From NCBI RefSeq assembly GCF_007989085.1, contig NZ_BJVJ01000064.1:1-34524 (forward strand): 34,524 nucleotides of DNA, given 5' to 3'. The notes beneath the pieces were generated by a model. It worked only from the letters and a program-made list of their open reading frames with translations, was not told the origin of the DNA and searched no databases. Each line of letters opens with the position of its first letter. Position 1 is the first letter of the stretch. Made by a program: the position numbers and the translations under genes. Below, one piece after another: positions 6,991 to 14,045 of the stretch. Source of the DNA: Pseudonocardia sulfidoxydans NBRC 16205. GTDB lineage: Bacteria > Actinomycetota > Actinomycetes > Mycobacteriales > Pseudonocardiaceae.

Positions 6991-9534
6991 ATGTTCGAGA
7001 GGTTCACCGACAGAGCAAGGCGTGTTGTCGTCCTGGCGCAGGAAGAGGCCAGGATGCTCAACCACAACTACATCGGGACCGAGCACATCCTCCTTGGCCT
7101 GATCCACGAGGGTGAGGGTGTCGCCGCCAAGGCGCTCGAGTCGCTCGGGATCGCCCTGGAGGGTGTCCGCCAGCAGGTCGAGGAGATCATCGGCCAGGGG
7201 CAGCAGGCACCGTCGGGTCACATCCCGTTCACGCCTCGGGCGAAGAAGGTCCTGGAGCTGTCGCTCCGCGAGGCGCTGCAGCTCGGCCACAACTACATCG
7301 GCACCGAGCACATCCTGCTCGGCCTGATCCGCGAGGGCGAGGGTGTCGCGGCCCAGGTGCTGGTCAAGCTGGGGGCCGACCTCAACCGGGTCCGCCAGCA
7401 GGTCCTGCAGCTGCTGTCCGGCTACCAGGGCAAGGAGCCCGCCGAGGCCTCTGCGGGCCGCGGCGAGGGCACCCCGTCGTCCTCCCTCGTGCTCGACCAG
7501 TTCGGTCGCAACCTCACCCAGCAGGCCCGTGAGGGCAAGCTGGACCCGGTCATCGGCCGGGAGAAGGAGATCGAGCGGGTCATGCAGGTCCTCTCCCGGA
7601 GGACCAAGAACAACCCGGTCCTGATCGGCGAGCCCGGCGTCGGCAAGACGGCCGTCGTCGAGGGCCTGGCCCAGGGCATCGTCAAGGGCGAGGTGCCCGA
7701 GACGCTGAAGGACAAGCAGCTCTACACGCTCGACCTGGGCTCGCTGGTCGCGGGGTCCCGGTACCGCGGTGACTTCGAGGAGCGCCTGAAGAAGGTCCTC
7801 AAGGAGATCCGCACGCGCGGCGACATCATCCTGTTCATCGACGAGATCCACACCCTCGTCGGGGCGGGTGCGGCCGAGGGCGCGATCGACGCGGCGAGCA
7901 TCCTCAAGCCGATGCTGGCCCGTGGCGAGCTGCAGACGATCGGTGCCACCACGCTCGACGAGTACCGCAAGTACGTCGAGAAGGACCCCGCGCTGGAGCG
8001 TCGTTTCCAGCCGATCCAGGTGGGCGAGCCGAGCGTCACGCACACCATCGAGATCCTCAAGGGTCTGCGCGACCGCTACGAGTCGCACCACCGGGTCACC
8101 ATCACCGACCCGGCGCTGGTGGCCGCGGCCACGCTGGCCGACCGCTACATCTCCGACCGTTTCCTCCCGGACAAGGCGATCGACCTGATCGACGAGGCCG
8201 GGGCCCGGATGCGCATCCGTCGCATGACGGCGCCGCCGGACCTGCGCGAGTTCGACGAGAAGATCGCCGGCGTGCGTCGCGACAAGGAGTCGGCGATCGA
8301 CGCGCAGGACTTCGAGCGTGCCGCGTCGCTGCGCGACACCGAGAAGCAGCTGCTCGGTCAGAAGGGCGAGCGGGAGAAGCAGTGGAAGTCGGGTGACCTG
8401 GACGTCGTCGCCGAGGTCGACGACGAGCAGATCGCCGAGGTCCTCGCCAACTGGACCGGTATCCCGGTGTTCAAGCTCACCGAGGAGGAGACGACCCGTC
8501 TGCTCCGCATGGAGGACGAGCTGCACAAGCGGATCATCGGCCAGGAGGAGGCCGTCAAGTCGGTCTCGCAGGCCATCCGCCGCACGCGGGCCGGCCTGAA
8601 GGACCCGAAGCGCCCCTCGGGCTCGTTCATCTTCGCCGGCCCGTCCGGTGTCGGTAAGACGGAGCTGTCGAAGGCGCTGGCGAACTTCCTGTTCGGCGAG
8701 GACGACGCGCTCATCCAGATCGACATGGGTGAGTTCCACGACCGCTACACCGCCTCGCGGCTCTTCGGTGCCCCTCCCGGGTACGTGGGCTACGAGGAGG
8801 GTGGCCAGCTCACCGAGAAGGTGCGGCGCAAGCCGTTCTCGGTCGTGCTGTTCGACGAGATCGAGAAGGCGCACCAGGAGGTCTACAACACCCTCCTGCA
8901 GGTGCTGGAGGACGGCCGCCTGACCGATGGCCAGGGCAGGACGGTGGACTTCAAGAACACCGTCATCATCTTCACCTCGAACCTGGGCACCCAGGACATC
9001 TCGAAGGCGGTCGGGCTCGGCTTCGCGCAGAGCAACGACGAGGCGTCGAACTACGAGCGGATGAAGACGAAGGTCCACGACGAGCTGAAGAAGCACTTCA
9101 GGCCGGAGTTCCTCAACCGTATCGACGACATCATCGTCTTCCACCAGCTCACCGAAGAGCAGATCATCACGATGGTCGACCTCATGATCACGCGTGTCGA
9201 GGCGCAGCTGGCGAACAAGGACATGGGCATCGAGCTCACGCCTGCCGCCAAGTCGCTGCTCGCCCGCCGTGGTTTCGACCCCGTGCTGGGCGCCCGGCCG
9301 CTGCGCCGGACCATCCAGCGCGAGATCGAGGACCAGCTGTCGGAGAAGATCCTCTTCGGCGAGGTCGAGCCGGGCCAGATCGTGGTCGTCGACGTCGAGG
9401 GTCTCGACCCCGACGCCCCCGAGGGCTCGCGCGCGGCCGACGACAAGGCGCATTTCACCTTCCGCGGTGAGGCGCGTGCGGCGGCGCTCGTTCCCGACGC
9501 CCCGCCCGTCGACATGGCGAAGACGGACGACTGA
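6991..9534 (+). CDS. clpC: ClpC AAA+ unfoldase, ClpP partner
   Basis: Hexameric ATPase that unfolds substrates and feeds them into the ClpP chamber; it is essential in mycobacteria (ClpC1). The 847-residue protein has two N-terminal Clp repeats (residues 1-145, with the twin NYIGTEHILLGLI motif), AAA-1 with GEPGVGKT and LFIDEIHTLVGAG, and a UVR middle domain (EKIAGVRRDKESAIDAQDFE). AAA-2 has GPSGVGKTE, VVLFDEIEKAH and the GAPPGYVGYEEGG pore loop, followed by a C-terminal small domain. ATG 6991 has AAGGAG five bases upstream; the longer open frame from 6538 overlaps the previous gene and is not real. Length and motifs are intact. A rho-independent terminator follows directly, so it is probably transcribed alone. 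Confidence 0.98.
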   Translation: MFERFTDRARRVVVLAQEEARMLNHNYIGTEHILLGLIHEGEGVAAKALESLGIALEGVRQQVEEIIGQGQQAPSGHIPFTPRAKKVLELSLREALQLGHNYIGTEHILLGLIREGEGVAAQVLVKLGADLNRVRQQVLQLLSGYQGKEPAEASAGRGEGTPSSSLVLDQFGRNLTQQAREGKLDPVIGREKEIERVMQVLSRRTKNNPVLIGEPGVGKTAVVEGLAQGIVKGEVPETLKDKQLYTLDLGSLVAGSRYRGDFEERLKKVLKEIRTRGDIILFIDEIHTLVGAGAAEGAIDAASILKPMLARGELQTIGATTLDEYRKYVEKDPALERRFQPIQVGEPSVTHTIEILKGLRDRYESHHRVTITDPALVAAATLADRYISDRFLPDKAIDLIDEAGARMRIRRMTAPPDLREFDEKIAGVRRDKESAIDAQDFERAASLRDTEKQLLGQKGEREKQWKSGDLDVVAEVDDEQIAEVLANWTGIPVFKLTEEETTRLLRMEDELHKRIIGQEEAVKSVSQAIRRTRAGLKDPKRPSGSFIFAGPSGVGKTELSKALANFLFGEDDALIQIDMGEFHDRYTASRLFGAPPGYVGYEEGGQLTEKVRRKPFSVVLFDEIEKAHQEVYNTLLQVLEDGRLTDGQGRTVDFKNTVIIFTSNLGTQDISKAVGLGFAQSNDEASNYERMKTKVHDELKKHFRPEFLNRIDDIIVFHQLTEEQIITMVDLMITRVEAQLANKDMGIELTPAAKSLLARRGFDPVLGARPLRRTIQREIEDQLSEKILFGEVEPGQIVVVDVEGLDPDAPEGSRAADDKAHFTFRGEARAAALVPDAPPVDMAKTDD

Positions 9535-9555
9535 TCTCCGTCTGATCGGCTGACC

Positions 9556-9594
9556 GGAAAGCCGGTCCGGACCTCGGTCCGGGCCGGCTTTTCC
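9556..9594 (+). terminator. Rho-independent terminator of clpC
   Basis: GGAAAGCCGGTCCGGACC (9556-9573) pairs with GGTCCGGGCCGGCTTTTCC across a two-base loop, with one G/T position, and the 3' arm includes TTTT. It starts 21 bases after the clpC stop and lies before the convergent gene at 9612. Confidence 0.85.
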
Positions 9595-9611
9595 GTGTCA
9601 GGGACGCGTGT

Positions 9612-10511
9612 TCAGCCGGACCGGGACCGGGGATCTGCGGCGCCCTCCGCGGTGCAGCCCGGCGGTCGGGCGGTGGGCCGGCGCAGCCGCAGCAGCCAGC
9701 CCTCCGTCAGCGGTTCGAGGACCGCGTCGCCCTGCTCGCCCAGCGACAGCGACCTGCCTGGAGGGTCGGGGAGGTCCACCCTGTCGGGTAGCCATCCGGC
9801 GGGATGGGCCGCGAGCACCTTCCCGTGAGGGGTGAGCAGGGCGCCGGGCTCGTCGCGCAGTCGCGTCAGGTGCGCGAGGTTGCGGGCGCGCAGGCGCTCG
9901 TCCCGGGCGGCCACGAGCGTCGCCAGGTGGTTCTCCGCGAGCCGGGCGGCTGCCGCGACGAGCGCGAGCGTCGCCGGGTGCGGGGAGGTGACCGGCCCGG
10001 TGACGTCGACGACCCCGATCAGCTGCCCGTCCTCCGGGTCGTGGATGGGCGCGGCGGCGCTCGTCCAGCAGTGGACGCTGCGGACGAGGTGTTCGGCCGA
10101 GCGGATCGTGACGACCGGCGCGGTGCCCATCGCGTCGGTGCCGACGGTGGCCTCGCTCCACCGCGTGCCCTCGGCGAGGCCGGCCCGGTCGCCGCGTCGC
10201 AGCACGTCACGGCGGCGGTCGCGCCACAGGATGCGCCCGTGCTCGTCGGTCACGGTCATCGTGTGCCGGGCCGCGTCGGCGATGCCCAGCAGCGTCTCGC
10301 GCAGCAGCGCCATGGCCGGCGCGAGCGGGTGCGCGCCGCGCATGTCGGCGATCTCGGCCTGTTCCGGGTCGGGGCCGACGCGGGTGTCCGAGGGTCGTGT
10401 CCACGACTGCGGCACGAGGTTGCGCGGCGCCATCGGCGCCCGTCCGCCGTTCGTCACGGCGTCGTGGGTCCGGGCCAGGACCATGGCCCTCTCGACCGGA
10501 TCAGTCGTCAT
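9612..10511 (-). CDS. GAF-domain regulator (AcoR N-terminal type)
   Basis: The 299-residue protein resembles the sensory half of AcoR-like activators of acetoin and glycerol metabolism. Residues 25-40 (PRNLVPQSWTR) and the following helices match the conserved lead-in. The GAF domain runs from about residue 65 (LLGIADAARHTMTVTDEHGRILWR) to residue 210 (GVVDVTGPVTSPHPATLALV), with the typical WSEATVGTDAMGTA loop. The last 80 residues have a PAS-like strand pattern ending EPLTEGWLLRLRRP. I see no AAA+ domain and no clear C-terminal helix-turn-helix, so DNA binding is unproven. ATG 10511 was chosen because upstream codons look non-coding. It is divergent from a cysteine hydrolase, which it may control. 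Confidence 0.75.
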   Translation of the reverse strand: MTTDPVERAMVLARTHDAVTNGGRAPMAPRNLVPQSWTRPSDTRVGPDPEQAEIADMRGAHPLAPAMALLRETLLGIADAARHTMTVTDEHGRILWRDRRRDVLRRGDRAGLAEGTRWSEATVGTDAMGTAPVVTIRSAEHLVRSVHCWTSAAAPIHDPEDGQLIGVVDVTGPVTSPHPATLALVAAAARLAENHLATLVAARDERLRARNLAHLTRLRDEPGALLTPHGKVLAAHPAGWLPDRVDLPDPPGRSLSLGEQGDAVLEPLTEGWLLRLRRPTARPPGCTAEGAADPRSRSG

Positions 10512-10857
10512 CTCGTCGGTGGCTCCCCGCGGCTTCGTCGGCGGTGGTGGACGCCACCCCCATCGTCGTCCGTGGGAACAGGTCAGGCAACCCTGATCTG
10601 TACTCGAATCTGCGACGCCATATGCGGGATAGGATCCGCAGCTACGGTGAAACGTCGTTATGTCGGAGTCGTCCGAGTACCGGAAACACCCCCACCGCAC
10701 GGCGATGTGGTGCAGGAATGGGGCCGCGGGGTCTGGGTGGAGGCGCTGACGCCCTCGACAGGGCCCGAGGTATCTCGTGACACAGGGGCCGGACCGTCGC
10801 AGGATGGTCCCGCCCGCTGTGAGTCGTTCTCGTTCCCATCCGAAGGAGTGTGGGCCC
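10512..10857. other. Divergent regulatory region, GAF gene / cysteine hydrolase
   Basis: 346 bases without a gene. GTACTCG (10600-10606) and its complement CGAGTAC (10674-10680) form a widely spaced inverted pair. TAGGAT (10630-10635) could be a plus-strand -10 and the sequence opposite is fairly AT-rich for this genome. An in-frame extension of the hydrolase to 10777 lacks a ribosome site. Nothing else was recognised. Confidence 0.4.
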
Positions 10858-11451
10858 GTGCCCTCGACGACCCTGCGCGAACTGACCGGAATGCCGGCCG
10901 CGGCGCCGAGCCTCGCCGGCTCGACGCTGATCATGGTCGACTGCCAGAACACCTACACCCGCGGCGTCATGGAGCTCGAAGGCGTCCAGGCCGCCCTCGA
11001 CGAAGCCGAGGAGCTCCTCGACCGGGCCCGCTCCGCCGGGACGCCCGTCATCCACATCCAGCACGACGCCGGCGCGGGATCGCCCTACGACGTCCGCGCC
11101 GAGATCGGCGCCATCGTCGACCGGGTCGCGCCGCGTGGCGACGAGCCCGTCGTCGTGAAGGGCGCACCGAACTCGTTCGTCGGCACCGACCTGCAGGACC
11201 GGCTGACCGCGGCCGGCGCGCACGACCTGGTGCTCGCCGGGTTCATGACGCACATGTGCATCAACTCGACCGCCCGCGGCGCGTTCAGCCTCGGGTTCGC
11301 CCCGGTCGTCGTCGGCGGTGCGACGGCGACCCGGTCGCTACCCGGGCCCGACGGTGCCGTCGCCGCCTCGGCGCTCCAGGCGGCCAGCCTGGCGTCGATC
11401 GCCGACCTGTTCGGGATCGTCGTGCCGAACACGAAGGCCATCCCGGACTGA
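10858..11451 (+). CDS. Isochorismatase-like cysteine hydrolase
   Basis: The 197-residue enzyme has the catalytic triad of the cysteine hydrolase family: Asp28 (IMVDCQNTY), Lys101 (VVVKGAPNSF) and Cys134 (GFMTHMCINST), the last preceded by the usual cis-peptide region. The family includes nicotinamidase, isochorismatase, N-carbamoylsarcosine amidase and related amidohydrolases. The THMCINST sequence is of the general hydrolase type and does not identify the substrate. GTG 10858 is preferred because GAAGGAG lies about nine bases upstream. It is divergent from the GAF-domain protein and convergent with the sirtuin, with a family A palindrome after its stop. The NAD-consuming sirtuin next door makes a nicotinamidase role tempting, but nothing in the sequence shows it. 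Confidence 0.85.
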   Translation: MPSTTLRELTGMPAAAPSLAGSTLIMVDCQNTYTRGVMELEGVQAALDEAEELLDRARSAGTPVIHIQHDAGAGSPYDVRAEIGAIVDRVAPRGDEPVVVKGAPNSFVGTDLQDRLTAAGAHDLVLAGFMTHMCINSTARGAFSLGFAPVVVGGATATRSLPGPDGAVAASALQAASLASIADLFGIVVPNTKAIPD

Positions 11452-11459
11452 CACCCCCT

Positions 11460-11499
11460 GTGAGCGGCAATAGTCGCTATAGCGACTATTGCCGCTCAC
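11460..11499. repeat. Palindrome family A, copy 2 (contains the sirtuin stop)
   Basis: Perfect 40-bp palindrome without a loop; one arm is GTGAGCGGCAATAGTCGCTA. It lies between two convergent genes. Read on the minus strand, it encodes the last residues of the sirtuin (Glu-Arg-Gln) and its TAG stop (11486-11488). It probably serves as a bidirectional terminator. Confidence 0.9.
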
Positions 11500-12331
11500 G
11501 ACCCAGCTCGAGGGCCCGCAGCGCGTCCGCCGCCGGCAGTGCCAGCCCGACGCCGCGGCCGTGGCGGACCGCCGGCTCCCGCACGTTGATCCTGATCAGC
11601 GCCCCCGTCGCCGCCGACGCCAGCTCCGCCTGCCTGCGCACCGTCGGTATCGCGTTGCCCGCGCCGATCTCCACCACGACCAGATGCCCCCGGTGCTCCC
11701 GCGTCCACGCCGCGTGCGCCGTCAGCCGCGGCCGCGCGAACGACGGATCCCACGACCAGTCGCCGAACATCAGGATGTTCGGCCGCGCGAGCCCGCCGCA
11801 CCCCCCGCACGCGGGCAGCGGGCCGACCGCGCGCATCGTCGCCGGGTCGATCTCCACGTCGACGTCGTCGGCCGGCCACACCGGCTCCCCACACCCCGCC
11901 AGACACTGCAGGTGATGGGTCGACCCGTGGACCTCCGCGACCGACTCGGCGTCGAACCCGGCCTTCTGGAACTGGCCGTCGACGTTCGACGTGAACACAC
12001 GCGTCGGCACCCGGTCCGCCCACCGCCGCAGCACCGCGAAACCCGCGTGCGGCGTCGTCGCTCGGTAGAGCGACAGGCGGTGGCCGTAGAAACCCCACGC
12101 CAGCGCCGGGTCGTCGGCGAAGTGGACCGGATCGGCCAACTCCTCGAAGCTCAGCCCCAGCGCCCGGTACGGCGGGTAGGCGCGCCAGAATCCCTCCGGC
12201 CCCCGGAAGTCGGGCAGCCCGGAGTCGACGCCCATCCCCGCACCGGCGCAGACCAGCAACGCGCCGGCGCCGTCCAGCAACGTGCCGGCGCCGTCCAGCA
12301 GCGCGGCGGCGCGCTCGATCGAGGAGCTCAG
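11486..12331 (-). CDS. Sirtuin (SIR2-family NAD-dependent deacylase)
   Basis: The 281-residue protein with sirtuin motifs in order: GAGMGVDSGLPDFRG (NAD-binding loop), FTSNVDGQFQKAGF (TQNID-like), EVHGSTHH with the catalytic His, and zinc ligands CLAGC and later CGGCGG. RPNILMFGDWSW (RPxVVxFGE equivalent) and VVEIGAGNAIPTVRR follow. The catalytic His is kept, unlike in the macrodomain-linked SirTM class, but the NAD loops are divergent. It would remove acyl groups from protein lysines, or ADP-ribosylate, using NAD. The start is uncertain: CTG 12331 overlaps the mhuD stop in CTGA, TTG 12280 is another in-frame choice, and no ATG occurs before the NAD loop. A 21-bp repeat lies in the N-terminal codons. 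The stop lies in palindrome A2. Confidence 0.85.
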   Translation of the reverse strand: MSSSIERAAALLDGAGTLLDGAGALLVCAGAGMGVDSGLPDFRGPEGFWRAYPPYRALGLSFEELADPVHFADDPALAWGFYGHRLSLYRATTPHAGFAVLRRWADRVPTRVFTSNVDGQFQKAGFDAESVAEVHGSTHHLQCLAGCGEPVWPADDVDVEIDPATMRAVGPLPACGGCGGLARPNILMFGDWSWDPSFARPRLTAHAAWTREHRGHLVVVEIGAGNAIPTVRRQAELASAATGALIRINVREPAVRHGRGVGLALPAADALRALELGRERQ

Positions 12332-12648
12332 CCGTTGTCCAGGTCGACGACCTCGAACTCCAGCAGCGACGCACCCGTCGACACCGGCTGCCCCGACCCC
12401 GTCGGCGCCTGCGCGTTGCCGCCGTGCGCCTGCATCGCCGGGCCGTTGCGCCACGCCTGGAACGCCTCGTCGGACTCCCACTTCGTCACCACGAAGTAGC
12501 GGTTGTCGCCCGACACCGGCCGCATCAGCTCGAACGACACGAAGCCCGGCTGGTTGTCGACCGCGTGCTTGCGCTGCGCGAACCGCTTCTCCAGTTCCGG
12601 GCCGGATCCCTCGGGTACCTCGATCGCGTTGATCTTCACGACGGTCAT
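12328..12648 (-). CDS. mhuD: MhuD-type haem-degrading monooxygenase
   Basis: The 106-residue ferredoxin-like alpha/beta-barrel enzyme cleaves haem to release iron. It begins MTVVKINAIEVPEG and carries Asn7, Trp66 and His75 at exactly the positions recalled for M. tuberculosis MhuD (Rv3592), where His75 binds haem and Asn7 and Trp66 shape the product. ESDEAFQAW and GASLLEFEVV also match. MhuD opens haem to mycobilin without CO release, and the conserved residues predict the same. ATG 12648 follows a -10 element by seven bases with no Shine-Dalgarno, so the message is probably leaderless. Its TGA overlaps the presumed CTG start of the sirtuin. This is a core iron-acquisition gene near Rv3591c-like and clpC genes, as in mycobacteria. 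Confidence 0.93.
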   Translation of the reverse strand: MTVVKINAIEVPEGSGPELEKRFAQRKHAVDNQPGFVSFELMRPVSGDNRYFVVTKWESDEAFQAWRNGPAMQAHGGNAQAPTGSGQPVSTGASLLEFEVVDLDNG

Positions 12649-12655
12649 GCACTTC

Positions 12656-12665
12656 AGGTTAGTTT
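12656..12665. promoter_or_regulatory. Overlapping divergent -10 elements, mhuD / hydrolase
   Basis: On the minus strand TAACCT (12661-12656) ends seven bases before ATG 12648. On the plus strand TAGTTT (12660-12665) ends six bases before GTG 12672. The two hexamers share bases 12660-12661. Both genes lack ribosome sites, so both are predicted to be leaderless, and polymerase could not occupy both -10 elements at once. Confidence 0.6.
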
Positions 12666-12671
12666 GCGCGG

Positions 12672-13505
12672 GTGCGTCGTTCGCTGCGGACCTCCGACGG
12701 CGTGTACCTCGCCGTCGTCGAGTTCGGTGGGGGTGGCACGCCGATCCTGCTGCTGCACGGGCTCATGGGCCGGGCGACGACGTGGTGGCCGGTCGCGCGC
12801 CGGCTCACCGGCCACGGCCGCGTCATCGGGCTCGACGCCCGCGGCCACGGCCGCTCCCAGGCCACCGGACCCTGGACCACCGAACGCCTCGCCGCCGACG
12901 CCGCCGAGCTCCTCGACCAGCTCGGCGCCGGGCCCGCCATCGTCGTCGGCCACTCCATGGGTGGGCTGCACGCTCTCGCTCTCGCCGCGAGCCGGCCCGA
13001 TCTGGTGCAGGCCGTCGTCGTCGAGGACATGGCTGTCGACCTCACCGGGGTGCCGGAGACCGCCGTCGCCGACGCCCGCGCCTGGTTCGGGGCCATCCCG
13101 CAGCCCTTCGCGTCGCTGGCCGAGGTCCGGGCCACCTTCGGGCACCCGCGGCCGGAGTTCGGCGACTACATGGCCGAGTGCGTCGAGGAACGCGCCGACG
13201 GCTACCACCTGCTCTGCCGCGTCGACAACGCCGTGGAGATCGCCGGGGAGTGGGCGTACCGCTCCTACTGGGACGTCCTCGCCGGTGTCCGCGCGCCGGT
13301 GCTGCTGGTCTGCGCCGCCGCCGGCATCGTGCCCCGCGGCCAGCCCGAGCAAATTGTCGACGCCTTGCGCCGCAACAGGTTCGGCCCCTACGCCCGACTC
13401 GTCACCCTGCCCGGCACCGGCCACCTGGTGCACGCCTCGGAGGAGGCCTTCCGCATCGCCGTGGAGGACTTCCTGGCGACGACGGCCCCGCTCCGCGCCT
13501 CGTGA
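12672..13505 (+). CDS. Alpha/beta hydrolase (Rv3591c-like)
   Basis: The 277-residue enzyme has LLLHGLMGRATTW (oxyanion region, residues 26-38), GLDARGHGRS (53-62), the nucleophile elbow GHSMGG with Ser95, and GTGHLVH with the catalytic His near the C-terminus. The acid residue is probably the Asp in the VVVEDMAVDL strand or in the later loop. The lid region at about residues 115-185 determines substrate and is not diagnostic. It is divergent from mhuD with only 23 bases between start codons, and it ends in palindrome A3, whose GTGAG contributes the TGA stop. A cluster role is unknown; an esterase or C-C hydrolase are possibilities. Confidence 0.88.
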   Translation: MRRSLRTSDGVYLAVVEFGGGGTPILLLHGLMGRATTWWPVARRLTGHGRVIGLDARGHGRSQATGPWTTERLAADAAELLDQLGAGPAIVVGHSMGGLHALALAASRPDLVQAVVVEDMAVDLTGVPETAVADARAWFGAIPQPFASLAEVRATFGHPRPEFGDYMAECVEERADGYHLLCRVDNAVEIAGEWAYRSYWDVLAGVRAPVLLVCAAAGIVPRGQPEQIVDALRRNRFGPYARLVTLPGTGHLVHASEEAFRIAVEDFLATTAPLRAS

Positions 13506-13542
13506 GTGGCGTTATTGGCTATAGCCAATAACGCCACTCACG
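13501..13542. repeat. Palindrome family A, copy 3 (contains the hydrolase stop)
   Basis: Perfect 42-bp palindrome without a loop; the arm core is GTGAGTGGCGTTATTGGC from 13502. It differs from the other two copies at several places, always with the matching change in the opposite arm. The TGA stop of the alpha/beta hydrolase (13503-13505) lies inside it, and the convergent gene stops three bases beyond it. Confidence 0.9.
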
Positions 13543-13544
13543 AG

Positions 13545-14033
13545 TCAGAGAGGGGTGGTCTCGCCGGTGCGGGTGTCGGCCAGCTCCAGGGCCGTCACCG
13601 CGGCGCGGACGGGGCGCAGCGGGTGCAGGGCGGTGAAGGCGGCGGCGGGGTCACGGGTGGCCAGCACGCAGTGCGGCACCCAGGAACCGGGCAGGTAGGT
13701 CGCGACGGGCCCGCGGACGTTGCCCGCCAGCACGTCGTGCACGGCGTCGTGGACGGCCAACAGCTCGGTGTCGACGACGGCACCCAGCACCAGCTCCTCG
13801 TCACGCCCGGCGACGGCGGCGAGGTTCGTGAGCCACAGCGTCGGCAGGACGAGGACGCCGACGGCGGTGGCGAGCGCGCTGCGGGTGGCGGCGGGGATCG
13901 TGGTCGCGGCGGCGACGGTGACGGCGGGCCGCCCGACGGGCACCGGCAGCCCGGCGACGACCAGGCGGGCGCGGAGGCCGGTGAGCTCGTCGGCGGCGTC
14001 GTCGGCGAGCCGGAAGCGGACGGCGTGCACCAC
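13545..14033 (-). CDS. Degenerate 2H / LigT-like protein
   Basis: The 162-residue protein has a fold pattern reminiscent of 2'-5' RNA ligase (LigT, 2H phosphoesterase) proteins: N-terminal HAVRFRLADDAADELTGLRARL, a central variable part, and GSWVPHCVLATRD near residue 125, where the family has PHxTL. The first H-x-T/S motif expected in the N-terminal half is missing (VTVAAATTIP there), and the second is H-C-V rather than H-x-T. Catalysis by the normal mechanism is therefore unlikely. The start is GTG 14033 (a second GTG follows immediately). It is the third gene of a probable operon with carbonic anhydrase and mutY, 12 bases after mutY. Confidence 0.55.
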   Translation of the reverse strand: MVHAVRFRLADDAADELTGLRARLVVAGLPVPVGRPAVTVAAATTIPAATRSALATAVGVLVLPTLWLTNLAAVAGRDEELVLGAVVDTELLAVHDAVHDVLAGNVRGPVATYLPGSWVPHCVLATRDPAAAFTALHPLRPVRAAVTALELADTRTGETTPL

Positions 14034-14045
14034 GGCCGGCGCGGC

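Noticed and set aside
6937..9453. A very long minus-strand open frame (over 800 codons) opposite clpC
   Set aside because: It is rich in Leu, Arg, Val and Asp with no domain pattern, has no ribosome site, and mirrors the codon bias of clpC. Strong GC3 bias creates such shadows opposite nearly every gene here.
10858..12331. A hydrolase plus sirtuin NAD-salvage pair as one operon
   Set aside because: The genes are convergent and separated by a palindrome, and the hydrolase sequence does not identify it as a nicotinamidase.
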